Shown: positions 45,396 through 53,948 of the stretch, one piece after another | Numbering within the stretch: position 1 is the first letter of the stretch | Layout: every line of letters begins with the position of its first letter | Origin: Stenotrophomonas sp. ESTM1D_MKCIP4_1 | GTDB taxonomy: Bacteria > Pseudomonadota > Gammaproteobacteria > Xanthomonadales > Xanthomonadaceae | Direction of reading: 5' to 3' | Assembly (NCBI RefSeq): GCF_003086895.1 | Contig: NZ_CP026004.1 | Span: 1,834,731-1,898,730 of the forward strand | Length of the DNA stretch: 64,000 nucleotides | Translations under genes and position numbers: made by a program | The notes under the pieces: model-generated | Databases searched by the model: none | Seen by the model: the letters and a program-made list of their open reading frames with translations, nothing else | Told to the model about the DNA's origin: nothing

Positions 45396-47143
45396 GCACG
45401 CCATCGACTGCGCTGGACGGTATTGGGGCGCGCCCGGCAACGACGCCGACACCTGCCTTGAAGATCGTGCCCGCGCGGCATCCATTGCAGACGGTGGGTA
45501 CGGTGCTGGCACTGGCCCTGATTCTGCTGGCGCTGCAGTCGGTGCTGGGCAACCCGCGCTGGGGCTGGGGCACGTTCGCGGAATGGTTCTTCGCCCGCCC
45601 GGTGCTGGAAGGGCTTGGTCGCACCTTGTTGCTGACCGCGCTGGGCACCGGTCTGGGCTTCGCGCTCGGTACGCTGCTGGCGCTGGCCCGCGTATCGGGC
45701 TCACCGCTGCTGTCGGCTGTGTCCTGGGGTTATGTGTGGTTGTTCCGCTCGATCCCTTTGCTGGTGCTGTTGCTGCTGCTGAACAACCTGGGCTACCTGT
45801 ACAGCACGATTGAACTGGGGGTGCCGTTCACCGGCTACAGCCTGTTCTCGTACCCGACCACCCAGCTGATCGGCGTGTTCACCGCGGCGGTGTTGGGCCT
45901 GAGCCTGAACCAGGCGGCGTTCTCGGCGGAAGTGATCCGCGGCGGCATTCTGTCGGTGGACCATGGGCAGTACGAGGCGTCTGCCGCGCTGGGTCTGCCA
46001 CGCGGACGGCAGATACGCCGCATCATCCTGCCGCAGGCGATGCGATCGATCCTGCCGGCGGCTTTCAACGATGTCATCGGCCTGGCCAAGAGCACCTCGG
46101 TGGTCTACGTGCTGGCGCTTCCGGAACTGTTCTACACCGTGCAGGTGATCTACCGGCGCAACCTGGAGGTGGTGCCGCTGTTGATGGTGGCAACGGTCTG
46201 GTACCTGGTGATTCTGACCGTGCTGTCGTTGCTGCAGCGAAGGGTGGAGCAGCGCTTCGCGCGTGGCCAGCTGCAGCGCGAGCGAAGTGTGTCGCGTGTT
46301 TCCTCGCCCGTGCGCCCGCGGCCGACGGCGGCACCCACGACGGCTGATCGGCCGCGCGTTGCCGTTCAGATCGAGGCCGGGCAGGGCGCGGCCGTTTCAC
46401 TGCAAGGGGTGGGCAAGGTCTTCGGCGGGCAGACCGTGCTGGACGATGTGAACCTGGAACTGCGCGCCGGCAGCGTGACGGTGCTGATCGGCCCGTCGGG
46501 TGCCGGCAAGTCGACTCTGCTGCGATTGATCAACCATCTGGAACGTGCCGACAGCGGGTATGTGAGCGTGGGTGGGCAGTTGATCGGCTACCGCCGCGAG
46601 GGAGATACGCTGTATGAGCTGCCGGAGCGCGAGATCCGCCGTCGCCGGGCCGAAACAGGCATGGTCTTCCAGGGCTTCAATCTGTTCCCGCACCTGACGG
46701 CTCTGGAAAACATCATCGAGGCGCCGATGGCCGTGCGCGGCATTCCACGTGCCCAGGCGGAGCAGCAGGCGCGGGAGCTGCTGCAGCGGGTGGGACTGGC
46801 CGACAAGGCCGACGCCTTCCCGCGCCAGTTGTCCGGCGGCCAGCAGCAGCGTATCGCCATCGCCCGCGCACTGGCGTTGCAGCCGAAGGTGCTGCTGTTC
46901 GACGAGCCGACCTCGGCGCTGGATCCGGAGCTGGTCACCGAGGTGCTCAGCGTGATCGAGGAGCTGGCACGGTCGGGCACCACGCTGGTGATCGTCACCC
47001 ACGAGTTGGGTTTTGCCCGCCGCGTGGCTGACACCGTGGTGATGATGGACCAGGGCCGGGTGATCGAGCAGGGCAGTGCCGAGGCGCTGTTCGAGCGGCC
47101 GCGCCAGCAACGCACCGCTGATTTCCTGGCCAAGACCCTGTGA
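45392..47143 (+). CDS. Amino-acid ABC transporter, permease-ATPase fusion
   Basis: 583 residues joining two subunits. Residues 30-290 form a HisM/GlnP-type permease with five or so helices and the EAA loop EASAALGLPRGRQIRR (about 195-211). A Pro/Ala/Arg-rich linker spans about 295-345. Residues 348-583 form the ATPase, with Walker A GPSGAGKST from 367, signature LSGGQQQ from 480, Walker B LLFDEPTSALD and the switch His. It couples uptake of a polar amino acid, plausibly an S-substituted cysteine, to ATP hydrolysis. It overlaps the acetyltransferase gene by four bases. Confidence 0.92.
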   Translation: MSTPSTALDGIGARPATTPTPALKIVPARHPLQTVGTVLALALILLALQSVLGNPRWGWGTFAEWFFARPVLEGLGRTLLLTALGTGLGFALGTLLALARVSGSPLLSAVSWGYVWLFRSIPLLVLLLLLNNLGYLYSTIELGVPFTGYSLFSYPTTQLIGVFTAAVLGLSLNQAAFSAEVIRGGILSVDHGQYEASAALGLPRGRQIRRIILPQAMRSILPAAFNDVIGLAKSTSVVYVLALPELFYTVQVIYRRNLEVVPLLMVATVWYLVILTVLSLLQRRVEQRFARGQLQRERSVSRVSSPVRPRPTAAPTTADRPRVAVQIEAGQGAAVSLQGVGKVFGGQTVLDDVNLELRAGSVTVLIGPSGAGKSTLLRLINHLERADSGYVSVGGQLIGYRREGDTLYELPEREIRRRRAETGMVFQGFNLFPHLTALENIIEAPMAVRGIPRAQAEQQARELLQRVGLADKADAFPRQLSGGQQQRIAIARALALQPKVLLFDEPTSALDPELVTEVLSVIEELARSGTTLVIVTHELGFARRVADTVVMMDQGRVIEQGSAEALFERPRQQRTADFLAKTL

Positions 47144-47159
47144 TCTTTCGAGGATGCCC

Positions 47160-48131
47160 ATGAGTTCTGCCGCATTTCGTCGTCCCTCGCGCAGCACGGT
47201 CCTGATCGGCGCCGTGCTGGTCATCGGCATCGCGGGCATCGTCTATGCCCGCGTGCGTACGCCGGCCGCCGTAGCGCCGGTCCCTGCCACGCTGGCAGGT
47301 GCCGATGCCCCTGCGTTGAGCGGGACACCCGACCCTGCCGCGCAGGCCCTGATCCCTGCGGGCTACCGTTTCGTGACCCCCGGCGTACTGACCGTGGCAA
47401 CACACCCGGCGCAGCTGCCGCTGGCCGACTATGGTGCCGACAGCAAGCAGGTAGTGGGTGTGGAGCCGGACATCGCCAAGCTGATTGCCGACGGGCTGGG
47501 CCTGAAGCTGGAGCTGGTACCGGTGGCGTGGGCGGACTGGCCGTTGGGGCTGGAATCGGGCAAATACGATGCGGTGCTGTCCAACGTGACCGTGACCGAA
47601 GAGCGCAAGAAGAAGTTTGATTTTTCCAGCTATCGGTTCGATCTTCTGGGCATCTACACGCGCACCGACGGGCCGATCCGGAAGATCGAGCGGCCGGCCG
47701 ACGTGGCGGGGCTGAAGGTGGTGGTGGGTGCCAGCACCAACCAGGACCAGATCCTGCGGCATTGGGACCAGCAGAACATCGCCGCTGGATTGAAGCCGGT
47801 GGAGTACCAGTACTTCGATGATGCGGTGGTGGGGCGCCTGGCGGTGATCACCGGCCGCGCGGATGTGTCCTTCGAGCCCAACGCCACGGGGGCTTACTCC
47901 GCCCGCGACGGCAAGGTGCGGCGGGTGGGGTTGTTCCCCGGTGGCTGGCCGGATGCCGCGGCGATTTCAGCGACCACGCGCAAGGGCAGCGGGCTTGCCG
48001 ATGCGATCACCGCAGCATTGAACACGCAGATCCGCAGCGGAACGTACGCACAGGCGCTGACGCGCTGGAACCTGGCCGAGGAAGCCGTGCCGCAGTCGCA
48101 GACCAATCCCCCCGGATTGCCGTCTCTTTGA
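47160..48131 (+). CDS. Amino-acid ABC transporter substrate-binding protein (YxeM-like)
   Basis: 323 residues from the ATG at 47160, chosen because CGAGGA sits 6-7 bases upstream (the ATG at 47154 is too close). An N-terminal hydrophobic segment (about 14-31) lacks a lipobox and may anchor the protein. Residues 70-310 form an SBP_bac_3 fold: GVEPDIAKLIADGLG, ESGKYDAVLSNVTVTEERKKKFDFS and DVAGLKVVVGAS. It is the binding component for the fused transporter just upstream and ends the operon. Confidence 0.9.
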   Translation: MSSAAFRRPSRSTVLIGAVLVIGIAGIVYARVRTPAAVAPVPATLAGADAPALSGTPDPAAQALIPAGYRFVTPGVLTVATHPAQLPLADYGADSKQVVGVEPDIAKLIADGLGLKLELVPVAWADWPLGLESGKYDAVLSNVTVTEERKKKFDFSSYRFDLLGIYTRTDGPIRKIERPADVAGLKVVVGASTNQDQILRHWDQQNIAAGLKPVEYQYFDDAVVGRLAVITGRADVSFEPNATGAYSARDGKVRRVGLFPGGWPDAAAISATTRKGSGLADAITAALNTQIRSGTYAQALTRWNLAEEAVPQSQTNPPGLPSL

Positions 48132-48141
48132 GCACGCTGTG

Positions 48142-48192
48142 GTAGCCGTCGACCTTGGTCGACGGAAAGCGCCAACCAAGGTTGGCTTCTAC
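48142..48192. repeat. Inverted pair of SMAG REP elements
   Basis: 48142-48165 begins GTAGCCGTCGACCTTGG; 48171-48192 reads GCCAACCAAGGTTGGC and ends TTCTAC. The pair follows the ABC operon directly and could stabilise or end its transcript. Confidence 0.8.
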
Positions 48193-48245
48193 CAGAACGC
48201 GATACGCGCCAGCCGTCATTGAAGTTCACCCGCGCGTGGCGCCTT

Positions 48246-49142
48246 TCACGCCATGGCAGCCATGTGTTCCCGCAGCCAGCGATGTGCCGGATCACGGTGC
48301 ACGCGGTCGTGCCAGAACAGCACCATCTCGAATCCTGGTACGTCGATCGGTGCCTCCACTGCCTTCAATGCAGGGTCAGCAGCCACCAGGCGTGAGGGCA
48401 TCATCGCCACCAGATCGGTACTCAGCAGCGCATTGCGCAGGAACAGGAAATGCGGCACCGACAGCACCACGTCGCGGCGCACACCCGCATGCGCCAGCGC
48501 CGTGTCTGTTTTGCCGTGGAATCCGCCTCCATCGGGTGACACGATGGCGTGCTGCAACGCGCAGAACTGCTTGAGGGTTGGCCGACGCTTCAGCCGAGGG
48601 TGGTCACGCCGGCCTGCGAGCACGTAGCGCTCCTGGAAGAGCGGGCGGTGGTGCAGGGACGGCGGCGCTTCCGACGCGATGTGGATGGCCAGATCGATCT
48701 CCCCACGTTCGCTCTGTGCAACCATCTGTGCGGGGGCCAGGCTGACCACGGCCAAGCGTGTACCGGGCGCAGCAGCGCGGAGTGCCGGCAGCGCGGGCAG
48801 GACCACGGTTGATTCGCCGAAATCCGAGGCCATGATGCGCCAGGTCTGCCGGGCATTGGCAGGATCGAATGGCTGTACCGGTGCGACAGCGCGCCGCACC
48901 GCATCCAGGGCTTCGGCCAAAGGCTCGCGAAGTGCATCCGCGCGCGCCGTGCACCGCATGCCGCGCGCTGCCGGGAGCAGCAGCGGGTCATTGAACAGAT
49001 CGCGCAACCGCGCCAGCTGGATGCTGACCGTGGGCTGCGCCAGATGCAGGCGCTCGGCCGCCCGGGTGACGTTGCGCTCTTCCAGCAACGCCTGCAGGGT
49101 GACCAGCAGGTTGAGGTCGATGCGGCGTAGGGTATTGTCCAT
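48246..49142 (-). CDS. LysR-family transcriptional regulator
   Basis: 298 residues. The N-terminal winged helix (LRRIDLNLLVTLQALLEERNVTRAAERLHLAQPTVS) is typical; residues about 90-295 form the substrate-binding-like effector domain. It is divergent from a quinone reductase gene with 84 nt between starts, the usual layout for a LysR regulator and its target. No effector is evident. Confidence 0.92.
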   Translation of the reverse strand: MDNTLRRIDLNLLVTLQALLEERNVTRAAERLHLAQPTVSIQLARLRDLFNDPLLLPAARGMRCTARADALREPLAEALDAVRRAVAPVQPFDPANARQTWRIMASDFGESTVVLPALPALRAAAPGTRLAVVSLAPAQMVAQSERGEIDLAIHIASEAPPSLHHRPLFQERYVLAGRRDHPRLKRRPTLKQFCALQHAIVSPDGGGFHGKTDTALAHAGVRRDVVLSVPHFLFLRNALLSTDLVAMMPSRLVAADPALKAVEAPIDVPGFEMVLFWHDRVHRDPAHRWLREHMAAMA

Positions 49143-49156
49143 GGCTATGGATTAAA

Positions 49157-49169
49157 TTGCGTGAATTCA
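49157..49169. promoter_or_regulatory. Candidate LysR box
   Basis: A T-N11-A element lying within the palindromic-looking AATTGCGTGAATT, 15 nt upstream of the lysR start and 57 nt before the reductase. Position and shape fit; binding is untested. Confidence 0.4.
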
Positions 49170-49226
49170 TTTCTACTATAGCGTGGGGCTGCCTATCTTC
49201 ATTGGCATCCCACACGCTGGTGCTTC

Positions 49227-50006
49227 ATGAACGTTCTTCTTGTCTACGCCCACCCCGAACCGACCTCCCTCAATGGCACGCTGAAGGACTTCACCGTGCA
49301 GCGCCTCCAGGCGGCCGGCCACACCGTGCAGGTTTCAGATCTGTATGCCATGCGCTGGAAGGCGCAGATCGACGCCGAAGACCATCCAGGCCGTGATGCC
49401 GAGCGCCCGTTCCATGCCTCGCTGGATTCGCGCGATGCCTACGCCGCTGGCCGGCAGCGTGACGACATTGCCGCCGAGCAGGACAAGCTGCGCTGGGCTG
49501 ACGCGGTGATCCTGCAGTTTCCGCTGTGGTGGTTCTCCATGCCGGCCATCCTGAAGGGGTGGGTGGACCGGGTATATGCCTATGGCTTCGCCTACGGCGT
49601 GGGGGAACATTCCGACCACCATTGGGGTGACCGCTACGGTGAGGGTGCGATGGCCGGCAAGCGCGCAATGCTGGTGGTCACTACCGGTGGTTGGGAATCG
49701 CATTACGGCCCGCGCGGCATCAATGGTCCGATCGACGATCTGTTGTTCCCCATCCAGCACGGGATCCTGTTCTATCCCGGTTTCGATGTGCTGCCGCCGC
49801 ACGTGATCTACCGCAGCAGCAGGGTGGGTGAGCAGAACCTTGCAGATGTGCTGGAAGGGCTCGGCAAGCGATTGGACGGGCTGGCCCGCGACGCGGTCAT
49901 TCCGTACCGGAGGCAGAACGCGGGTGATTACCTGATTCCCTCGCTCGAGCTGCGGCCTGGCCTGGGCGGGGAAGGAGTGGGGTTGGGGATTCACCATCAG
50001 GGGTGA
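49227..50006 (+). CDS. NAD(P)H:quinone oxidoreductase (flavodoxin-like fold)
   Basis: 259 residues. MNVLLVYAHPEPTSLNGTLKDF is the FMN/FAD phosphate loop. ADAVILQFPLWWFSMPAILKGWVDRVYAYGFAYG and VVTTGGWESHYGPRGINGP are signatures of the DT-diaphorase/KefF/MdaB group. It reduces quinones or electrophiles by two electrons. It is longer than many homologues by a C-terminal tail of about 50 residues. Control by the divergent LysR gene is likely. Confidence 0.87.
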   Translation: MNVLLVYAHPEPTSLNGTLKDFTVQRLQAAGHTVQVSDLYAMRWKAQIDAEDHPGRDAERPFHASLDSRDAYAAGRQRDDIAAEQDKLRWADAVILQFPLWWFSMPAILKGWVDRVYAYGFAYGVGEHSDHHWGDRYGEGAMAGKRAMLVVTTGGWESHYGPRGINGPIDDLLFPIQHGILFYPGFDVLPPHVIYRSSRVGEQNLADVLEGLGKRLDGLARDAVIPYRRQNAGDYLIPSLELRPGLGGEGVGLGIHHQG

Positions 50007-50190
50007 TCGGCCCGACGTCGCCATGGCAGTCGGCCTTGGCAGACCAAGGCTGGCTTCCACGGGGACGCGCGTGTCGCCGTTGGCTCTGGCGCTGGCGTTG
50101 ACAGGCAGTAGGGTCGAAAGCCCGAGCATTGCTGAAGCGGGTTGTCACTTGACAACCTTGGCGACGCTTGCCAGACTCCGAGGGAAAGGA

Positions 50191-50433
50191 ATGCTTCGTT
50201 CGCGCCATCCAGACCAAGACATCGAAGCCGCACTCCGTTTCGCCGAATCGCGAGGCTGGCGGTTACGCATTGGCGGCAGCCATGCCTGGGGGCGCATGTA
50301 CTGCCCGTGGAACGACAAAGAGTGCAGGTGCGGGGAATTCTGCGTTGTGAGCATCTGGAGCACACCCCGGAATGCGCTGGATCATGCAAGAGCCCTGTGC
50401 CGCGTCGTTGAAAACTGCAGCCGCGAGCAATGA
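50191..50433 (+). CDS. HicA-like small protein, putative toxin
   Basis: 80 residues from the ATG at 50191, with AGGGAAAGGA directly upstream. The pattern RHPDQDIEAALRFAESRGWRLRIGGSHAWGRMYC has the helix, then a G-x-SH-like strand that recalls the HicA mRNA-interferase motif. The rest has clustered Cys residues (KECRCGEFC) not found in HicA. The partner 28 nt downstream is a DNA-binding protein. Toxin function is inferred from this pairing. Confidence 0.6.
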   Translation: MLRSRHPDQDIEAALRFAESRGWRLRIGGSHAWGRMYCPWNDKECRCGEFCVVSIWSTPRNALDHARALCRVVENCSREQ

Positions 50434-50461
50434 CGCACCTGCCATGTCCCGGAGAGAAACC

Positions 50462-50965
50462 ATGATGGAATTCACCTTCACGCTCAAATACCGCCTGCCC
50501 GACATCAGCACCGACGCGGGCACCCTCGAGCAGCAACTGGCCGAGGCGGGCTGCGACGATGCGTTGCTGGGCATCGGCCGGCCGGGCAGGTTGGCCCTGG
50601 AATTCTGCCGGCAGGCCGCCAGCGCGCAGGATGCCGTGCTGTCTGCATTGGCCGATGTGCGGCAGGCGGTACCCGGTGCTGAGCTGATCGAAGTCAGTCC
50701 TGACCTGGTCGGGCTGACCGACGTTGCTGATCTGCTGGGCATGTCGCGACAGAACATGCGCAAGCTGCTGCTTGCACACCCGCAGACGTTCCCGGCCCCG
50801 GTCCACGAAGGAAGCGCCTCGATCTGGCATCTCGCCGATGTTCTTTCGTGGCTGCAGTCGCGCGGCAGCCAGAAGGTCAGCAGCGAGCTGCTGGAGCTCG
50901 CCGCTGCGGCGCTGAAGGTGAACGTGGCGAAAGAGCAGGAACGGTTGCTGCGACAGCCCGGATGA
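50462..50965 (+). CDS. HTH protein, putative antitoxin partner
   Basis: 167 residues from the ATG at 50462, with CCGGAGAG upstream. Residues 1-78 form an alpha/beta domain (MEFTFTLKYRLPD, LALEFCRQAASAQDAVLSAL). Residues 84-130 form a MerR/excisionase-type helix-turn-helix (LTDVADLLGMSRQNMRKLLLAH followed by WHLADVLSWLQSRG). The tail is helical. It follows the HicA-like gene and probably binds both that protein and their promoter. Seen: domain order; inferred: antitoxin function. Confidence 0.65.
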   Translation: MMEFTFTLKYRLPDISTDAGTLEQQLAEAGCDDALLGIGRPGRLALEFCRQAASAQDAVLSALADVRQAVPGAELIEVSPDLVGLTDVADLLGMSRQNMRKLLLAHPQTFPAPVHEGSASIWHLADVLSWLQSRGSQKVSSELLELAAAALKVNVAKEQERLLRQPG

Positions 50966-50986
50966 AGCAACCGCCGCGGTTGCCCG

Positions 50987-52063
50987 TCAGCGCTCCATCG
51001 TTTCCCACCAGCGGGTCCCGGCGCTGGGCGCCTGCATGTCCAGTCTCTCGCCCATGACGGGAGTGGCCACGGCTACGTTCTTCGCCGCTGCCAGCGCGGT
51101 GATGCGCTCGAAGGGTTGCTGCCATGCGTGCAGGGCGAGGTCGAAGGTGCCGTTATGGATCGGCAGCAGCCACTTGCCGCGCAGGTCCAGGTGGGCCTGC
51201 AGCGTCTGTTCGGGCTGCATGTGCACGAAGGCCCATCGCTTGTCGTAGGCACCGGTCTCGATCATCGTCAGGTCGAACGGGCCGTACTTCTCGCCGATGG
51301 CCTTGAAGCCATCGAAGTAGCCGGTATCGCCGCTGAAGAAGATGCGGAAGTCGTCGTCCTGGATGACCCACGAGGCCCAGAGGCTGCGGTCGCTGTCGCC
51401 CAGGCCGCGGCCCGAGAAATGCTGGCCCGGGGTCGCGGTCAGGCGCAGGCCGCTGGCTTCGGTGGACTGCCACCAGTCCAGCTGCTCGACCTTGGCGGGG
51501 TCCACGCCCCAGGCGATCAACTGGTCACCCACACCCAGCGGTGCGATGAAGCGTGCGGTCTTGCCAGCAAGCTGCATGACGGCGGCATGGTCCAGATGGT
51601 CGTAATGGTTGTGCGAGAGGATCACCCCGGCGATGGGCGGCAGCTCCTCGATGCTGATCGGCGGTGCATGGAAGCGTGCCGGCCCCATCCACTGCACGGG
51701 CGAGGCGCGTTCTGAAAACACGGGGTCGGTGAGCCAGTAATGCCCGCGCAGCTTCAGCAGAAGGGTGGAGTGGCCCAGCCGGAACAGGCTGCGATCCGGT
51801 GCGGCGTCCAGCGCGGCACGATCCAGGGCTGTTACCGGGATGGGCGCGGTCGGCACGGTGCCTTTGGGCCGGTTGAAGAGGAAGGTCCACCACAGTTCGA
51901 CGCCGGCACGCAGGCCCATCGCCGGCTTCGGCAGGGCATTGCGGAACTTGCCGTCGATGTAGTGCGGCGAATCGGGAAAATCGGGCAGGGACCAGGACTT
52001 GCAGAAGGTATAGGCGGTCACGGCAAGGGTTCCGAACAGGAGGACAAGGAGCAGGCGCTTCAT
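50987..52063 (-). CDS. Metallo-beta-lactamase-fold hydrolase, NAPE-PLD/UlaG type
   Basis: 358 residues from the ATG at 52063. A signal peptide or anchor (MKRLLLVLLFGTLAVTAYTF) comes first. FRLGHSTLLLKLRGHYWLTDPVF, SHNHYDHLD (metal site HxHxDH) and FSGDTGYFDGF follow, with a final His in LLPIHNGTFD. The group includes N-acyl-phosphatidylethanolamine phospholipase D and related lactonases. It is divergent from a TetR repressor, with two shared operators between them. Confidence 0.87.
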   Translation of the reverse strand: MKRLLLVLLFGTLAVTAYTFCKSWSLPDFPDSPHYIDGKFRNALPKPAMGLRAGVELWWTFLFNRPKGTVPTAPIPVTALDRAALDAAPDRSLFRLGHSTLLLKLRGHYWLTDPVFSERASPVQWMGPARFHAPPISIEELPPIAGVILSHNHYDHLDHAAVMQLAGKTARFIAPLGVGDQLIAWGVDPAKVEQLDWWQSTEASGLRLTATPGQHFSGRGLGDSDRSLWASWVIQDDDFRIFFSGDTGYFDGFKAIGEKYGPFDLTMIETGAYDKRWAFVHMQPEQTLQAHLDLRGKWLLPIHNGTFDLALHAWQQPFERITALAAAKNVAVATPVMGERLDMQAPSAGTRWWETMER

Positions 52064-52080
52064 CGGGGACGTCCGCTGGG

Positions 52081-52131
52081 TACACTGCACAGTGTAGTTT
52101 CCGCATTCGAGAAAGTACACCGGCCAGTGTA
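52081..52131. promoter_or_regulatory. Twin TetR operators between divergent genes
   Basis: Site 1 is TACACTGCACAGTGTA (52081-52096), with perfect 7-bp arms. Site 2, TACACCGGCCAGTGTA (52116-52131), keeps TACAC/GTGTA. The centres are 35 bp apart, and the sites lie 18 nt from the hydrolase start and 35 nt from the tetR start. Confidence 0.75.
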
Positions 52132-52166
52132 AAATGCGCGTCATCGTTCAGCTTCCCGGTCTTTTC

Positions 52167-52778
52167 ATGTCCCGAGCCCCGCAACGCCTGACCGACCGCA
52201 AACGCGAGGCCATCGTGCGCGCGGCGGTTGAAGAGTTCCGCAGTGCCGGCTACGAGGCGACCAGCATGGACCGCATCGCGGCAGCGGCAGGGGTGTCCAA
52301 GCGCACGGTCTACAACCACTTCCCGAGCAAGGAAGAGCTGTTCGCCCACATCCTGGAAGCGCTGTGGGAAAGCAGCATGGCCGCGGTGGTGCTGCCCTAT
52401 CGCGCCGACCAGCCGCTGGAGGTACAGCTGCTGCAGTTGCTGGGGCAGAAGCTGGATCTGCTGGGCGATGCCAACTTCATCGACCTCGCCCGTGTGGCGA
52501 TGGCCGAGATCATCCATTCACCCGAGCGGGCGCAGGCCATCGTCTGCCGCCTGGGCGAGAAGGAGGGCGGTGTGAGCGCGTGGATCCGCGCGGCCATCGC
52601 TGATGGACGATTGCGCGAGGTTGATCCGGAGTTTGCTGACCATCAGCTGCAGGGGCTGGTGAAGGGCTTTGCATTCTGGCCGCAGGTGACCATGGGCCAG
52701 CCGCCGCTGGGCCCGGCTGAACGGCGCAAGGTGGCCGAATCGGCGGTGGCGATGTTTCTGGGCTTCTACGCACGCTGA
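52167..52778 (+). CDS. TetR/AcrR-family repressor
   Basis: 203 residues from the ATG at 52167; an upstream in-frame ATG at 52134 overlaps the operator region and is less likely. The helix-turn-helix reads MDRIAAAAGVSKRTVYNHFPSKEELF (about 35-60). A TetR_C-type ligand domain follows (LLGQKLDLLGDANFIDLARVAMAEI). It probably represses the divergent metallo-hydrolase and itself through the twin TACACTG palindromes. Confidence 0.9.
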   Translation: MSRAPQRLTDRKREAIVRAAVEEFRSAGYEATSMDRIAAAAGVSKRTVYNHFPSKEELFAHILEALWESSMAAVVLPYRADQPLEVQLLQLLGQKLDLLGDANFIDLARVAMAEIIHSPERAQAIVCRLGEKEGGVSAWIRAAIADGRLREVDPEFADHQLQGLVKGFAFWPQVTMGQPPLGPAERRKVAESAVAMFLGFYAR

Positions 52779-52904
52779 GTCGGGCGCGCTGTGGTGATGC
52801 AGCCGCGCGGTGTTGTGCAGTGGCGTCATGTTGTGACCGGATTGCCTGCGAAGGGACGTGGGCATCTGCGACACTGCGTACAGATTCCATGGCAAGCCCC
52901 TCCC

Positions 52905-53912
52905 ATGTCTTTCGCGTCGGCGCAGCAGATCAGTGACGTCCTGCAGCAGTCTTACGGCATCACTGCCACTGCGGTGGTGCCGCGCGCGGTGGGTGCCGAC
53001 GCGAGCGCGGGCGTGTTCCGCATCGATGCGCGCGACAGCCAATGGTGGTTGAAGTGCCGCCGCTACCAGGTCGCACCCGTGGTGTGGGAGGGCCTGCACT
53101 GGCTGCGCGGCACGCTGGGCATCGAGGAGATCGTGGCGCCGTGGCCGGCCATGACCGGTGGCGCCTCGGTGCAGCGCTGGGACCTGCAGTTCACTCTGTT
53201 CCCGTACATCGAAGGACAATCCGGGTTTGAAGCGCCGCTGAGCGCGCGGCAGTGGCAGCGCCTGGGGGACGTGATGCGCCGCCTGCATGCCGCAGAACTG
53301 CCGGAGGCGCTGGCCGAGGGCCTGCCCCGGCAGTCGCTGTCCTGCGATGCACTGGATACGGTGGGCCATTGGCTGCAGCAGCCAATGACGTTGCCGGTGG
53401 CAGAGGATCGCTGGGGCCGGGCGTTCCACGCCGTGTGGGAGCGCCAGCGCGACCGCATCGCCGTGCTGCACGAGCGCGCGCGGTGTCTGCAGCAGGCGCT
53501 GGCTGACCGTGTGCCGCAACTGCACCCGTGCCACACCGACCTGCACGCGGGGAATGTATTGATGGGCCAGGACGGGGCACTGCACCTGATCGATTGGGAT
53601 GGCCTCTCGCTGGCGCCGCGCGAGCGCGACCTGATGTTCGTGGGCGCTGCCGTGGGCGGGCGATGGGGGCGCGAGCGTCCGCAGGGGTTCGTGCAGGGCT
53701 ATGGCGATGATCTGGGCGATCCGCAATGGATCGCCTGGTACCGGCACGTTCGCATCCTGCAGGACCTGGTGGAGTTCCAGCAGATGCTGATGGGCAGCGA
53801 TGGCGGCTACCGGCCACCGCAGCAGCGACGGCAGGCGCTGCACCATCTGGGCGAACTGTTCGCGCCAGGCAATGTGTTCTGCGCGGCCGAGCGGGCTTTT
53901 ACCGCCGGGTAG
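52905..53912 (+). CDS. Stress-response kinase A-like (SrkA/APH fold) kinase
   Basis: 335 residues from the ATG at 52905. An APH-type kinase: N-lobe WWLKCRRY (ATP Lys), catalytic loop HPCHTDLHAGNVLMGQDG, and metal-binding LIDWDG. It is similar in length and order to SrkA (YihE), a Ser/Thr kinase linked to stress survival, though small-molecule kinases share the fold. The stop codon TAG is supplied by the GTAG end of a REP element. Confidence 0.78.
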   Translation: MSFASAQQISDVLQQSYGITATAVVPRAVGADASAGVFRIDARDSQWWLKCRRYQVAPVVWEGLHWLRGTLGIEEIVAPWPAMTGGASVQRWDLQFTLFPYIEGQSGFEAPLSARQWQRLGDVMRRLHAAELPEALAEGLPRQSLSCDALDTVGHWLQQPMTLPVAEDRWGRAFHAVWERQRDRIAVLHERARCLQQALADRVPQLHPCHTDLHAGNVLMGQDGALHLIDWDGLSLAPRERDLMFVGAAVGGRWGRERPQGFVQGYGDDLGDPQWIAWYRHVRILQDLVEFQQMLMGSDGGYRPPQQRRQALHHLGELFAPGNVFCAAERAFTAG

Positions 53913-53932
53913 ATCCACGCCACGCGTGGATG
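53909..53932 (+). repeat. SMAG REP element, ATCCACGC subfamily
   Basis: GTAGATCCACGC-CAC-GCGTGGATG. Its GTAG overlaps the kinase stop codon, and the hairpin can also act as a terminator between convergent genes. Confidence 0.82.
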
Positions 53933-53948
53933 GCTGTGATTGGGGGCG

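Noticed and set aside
50035..50062. Degenerate palindrome CCTTGG...CCAAGG near 50050
   Set aside because: Looks like a decayed SMAG element, but the stem is broken and there is no GTAG end.
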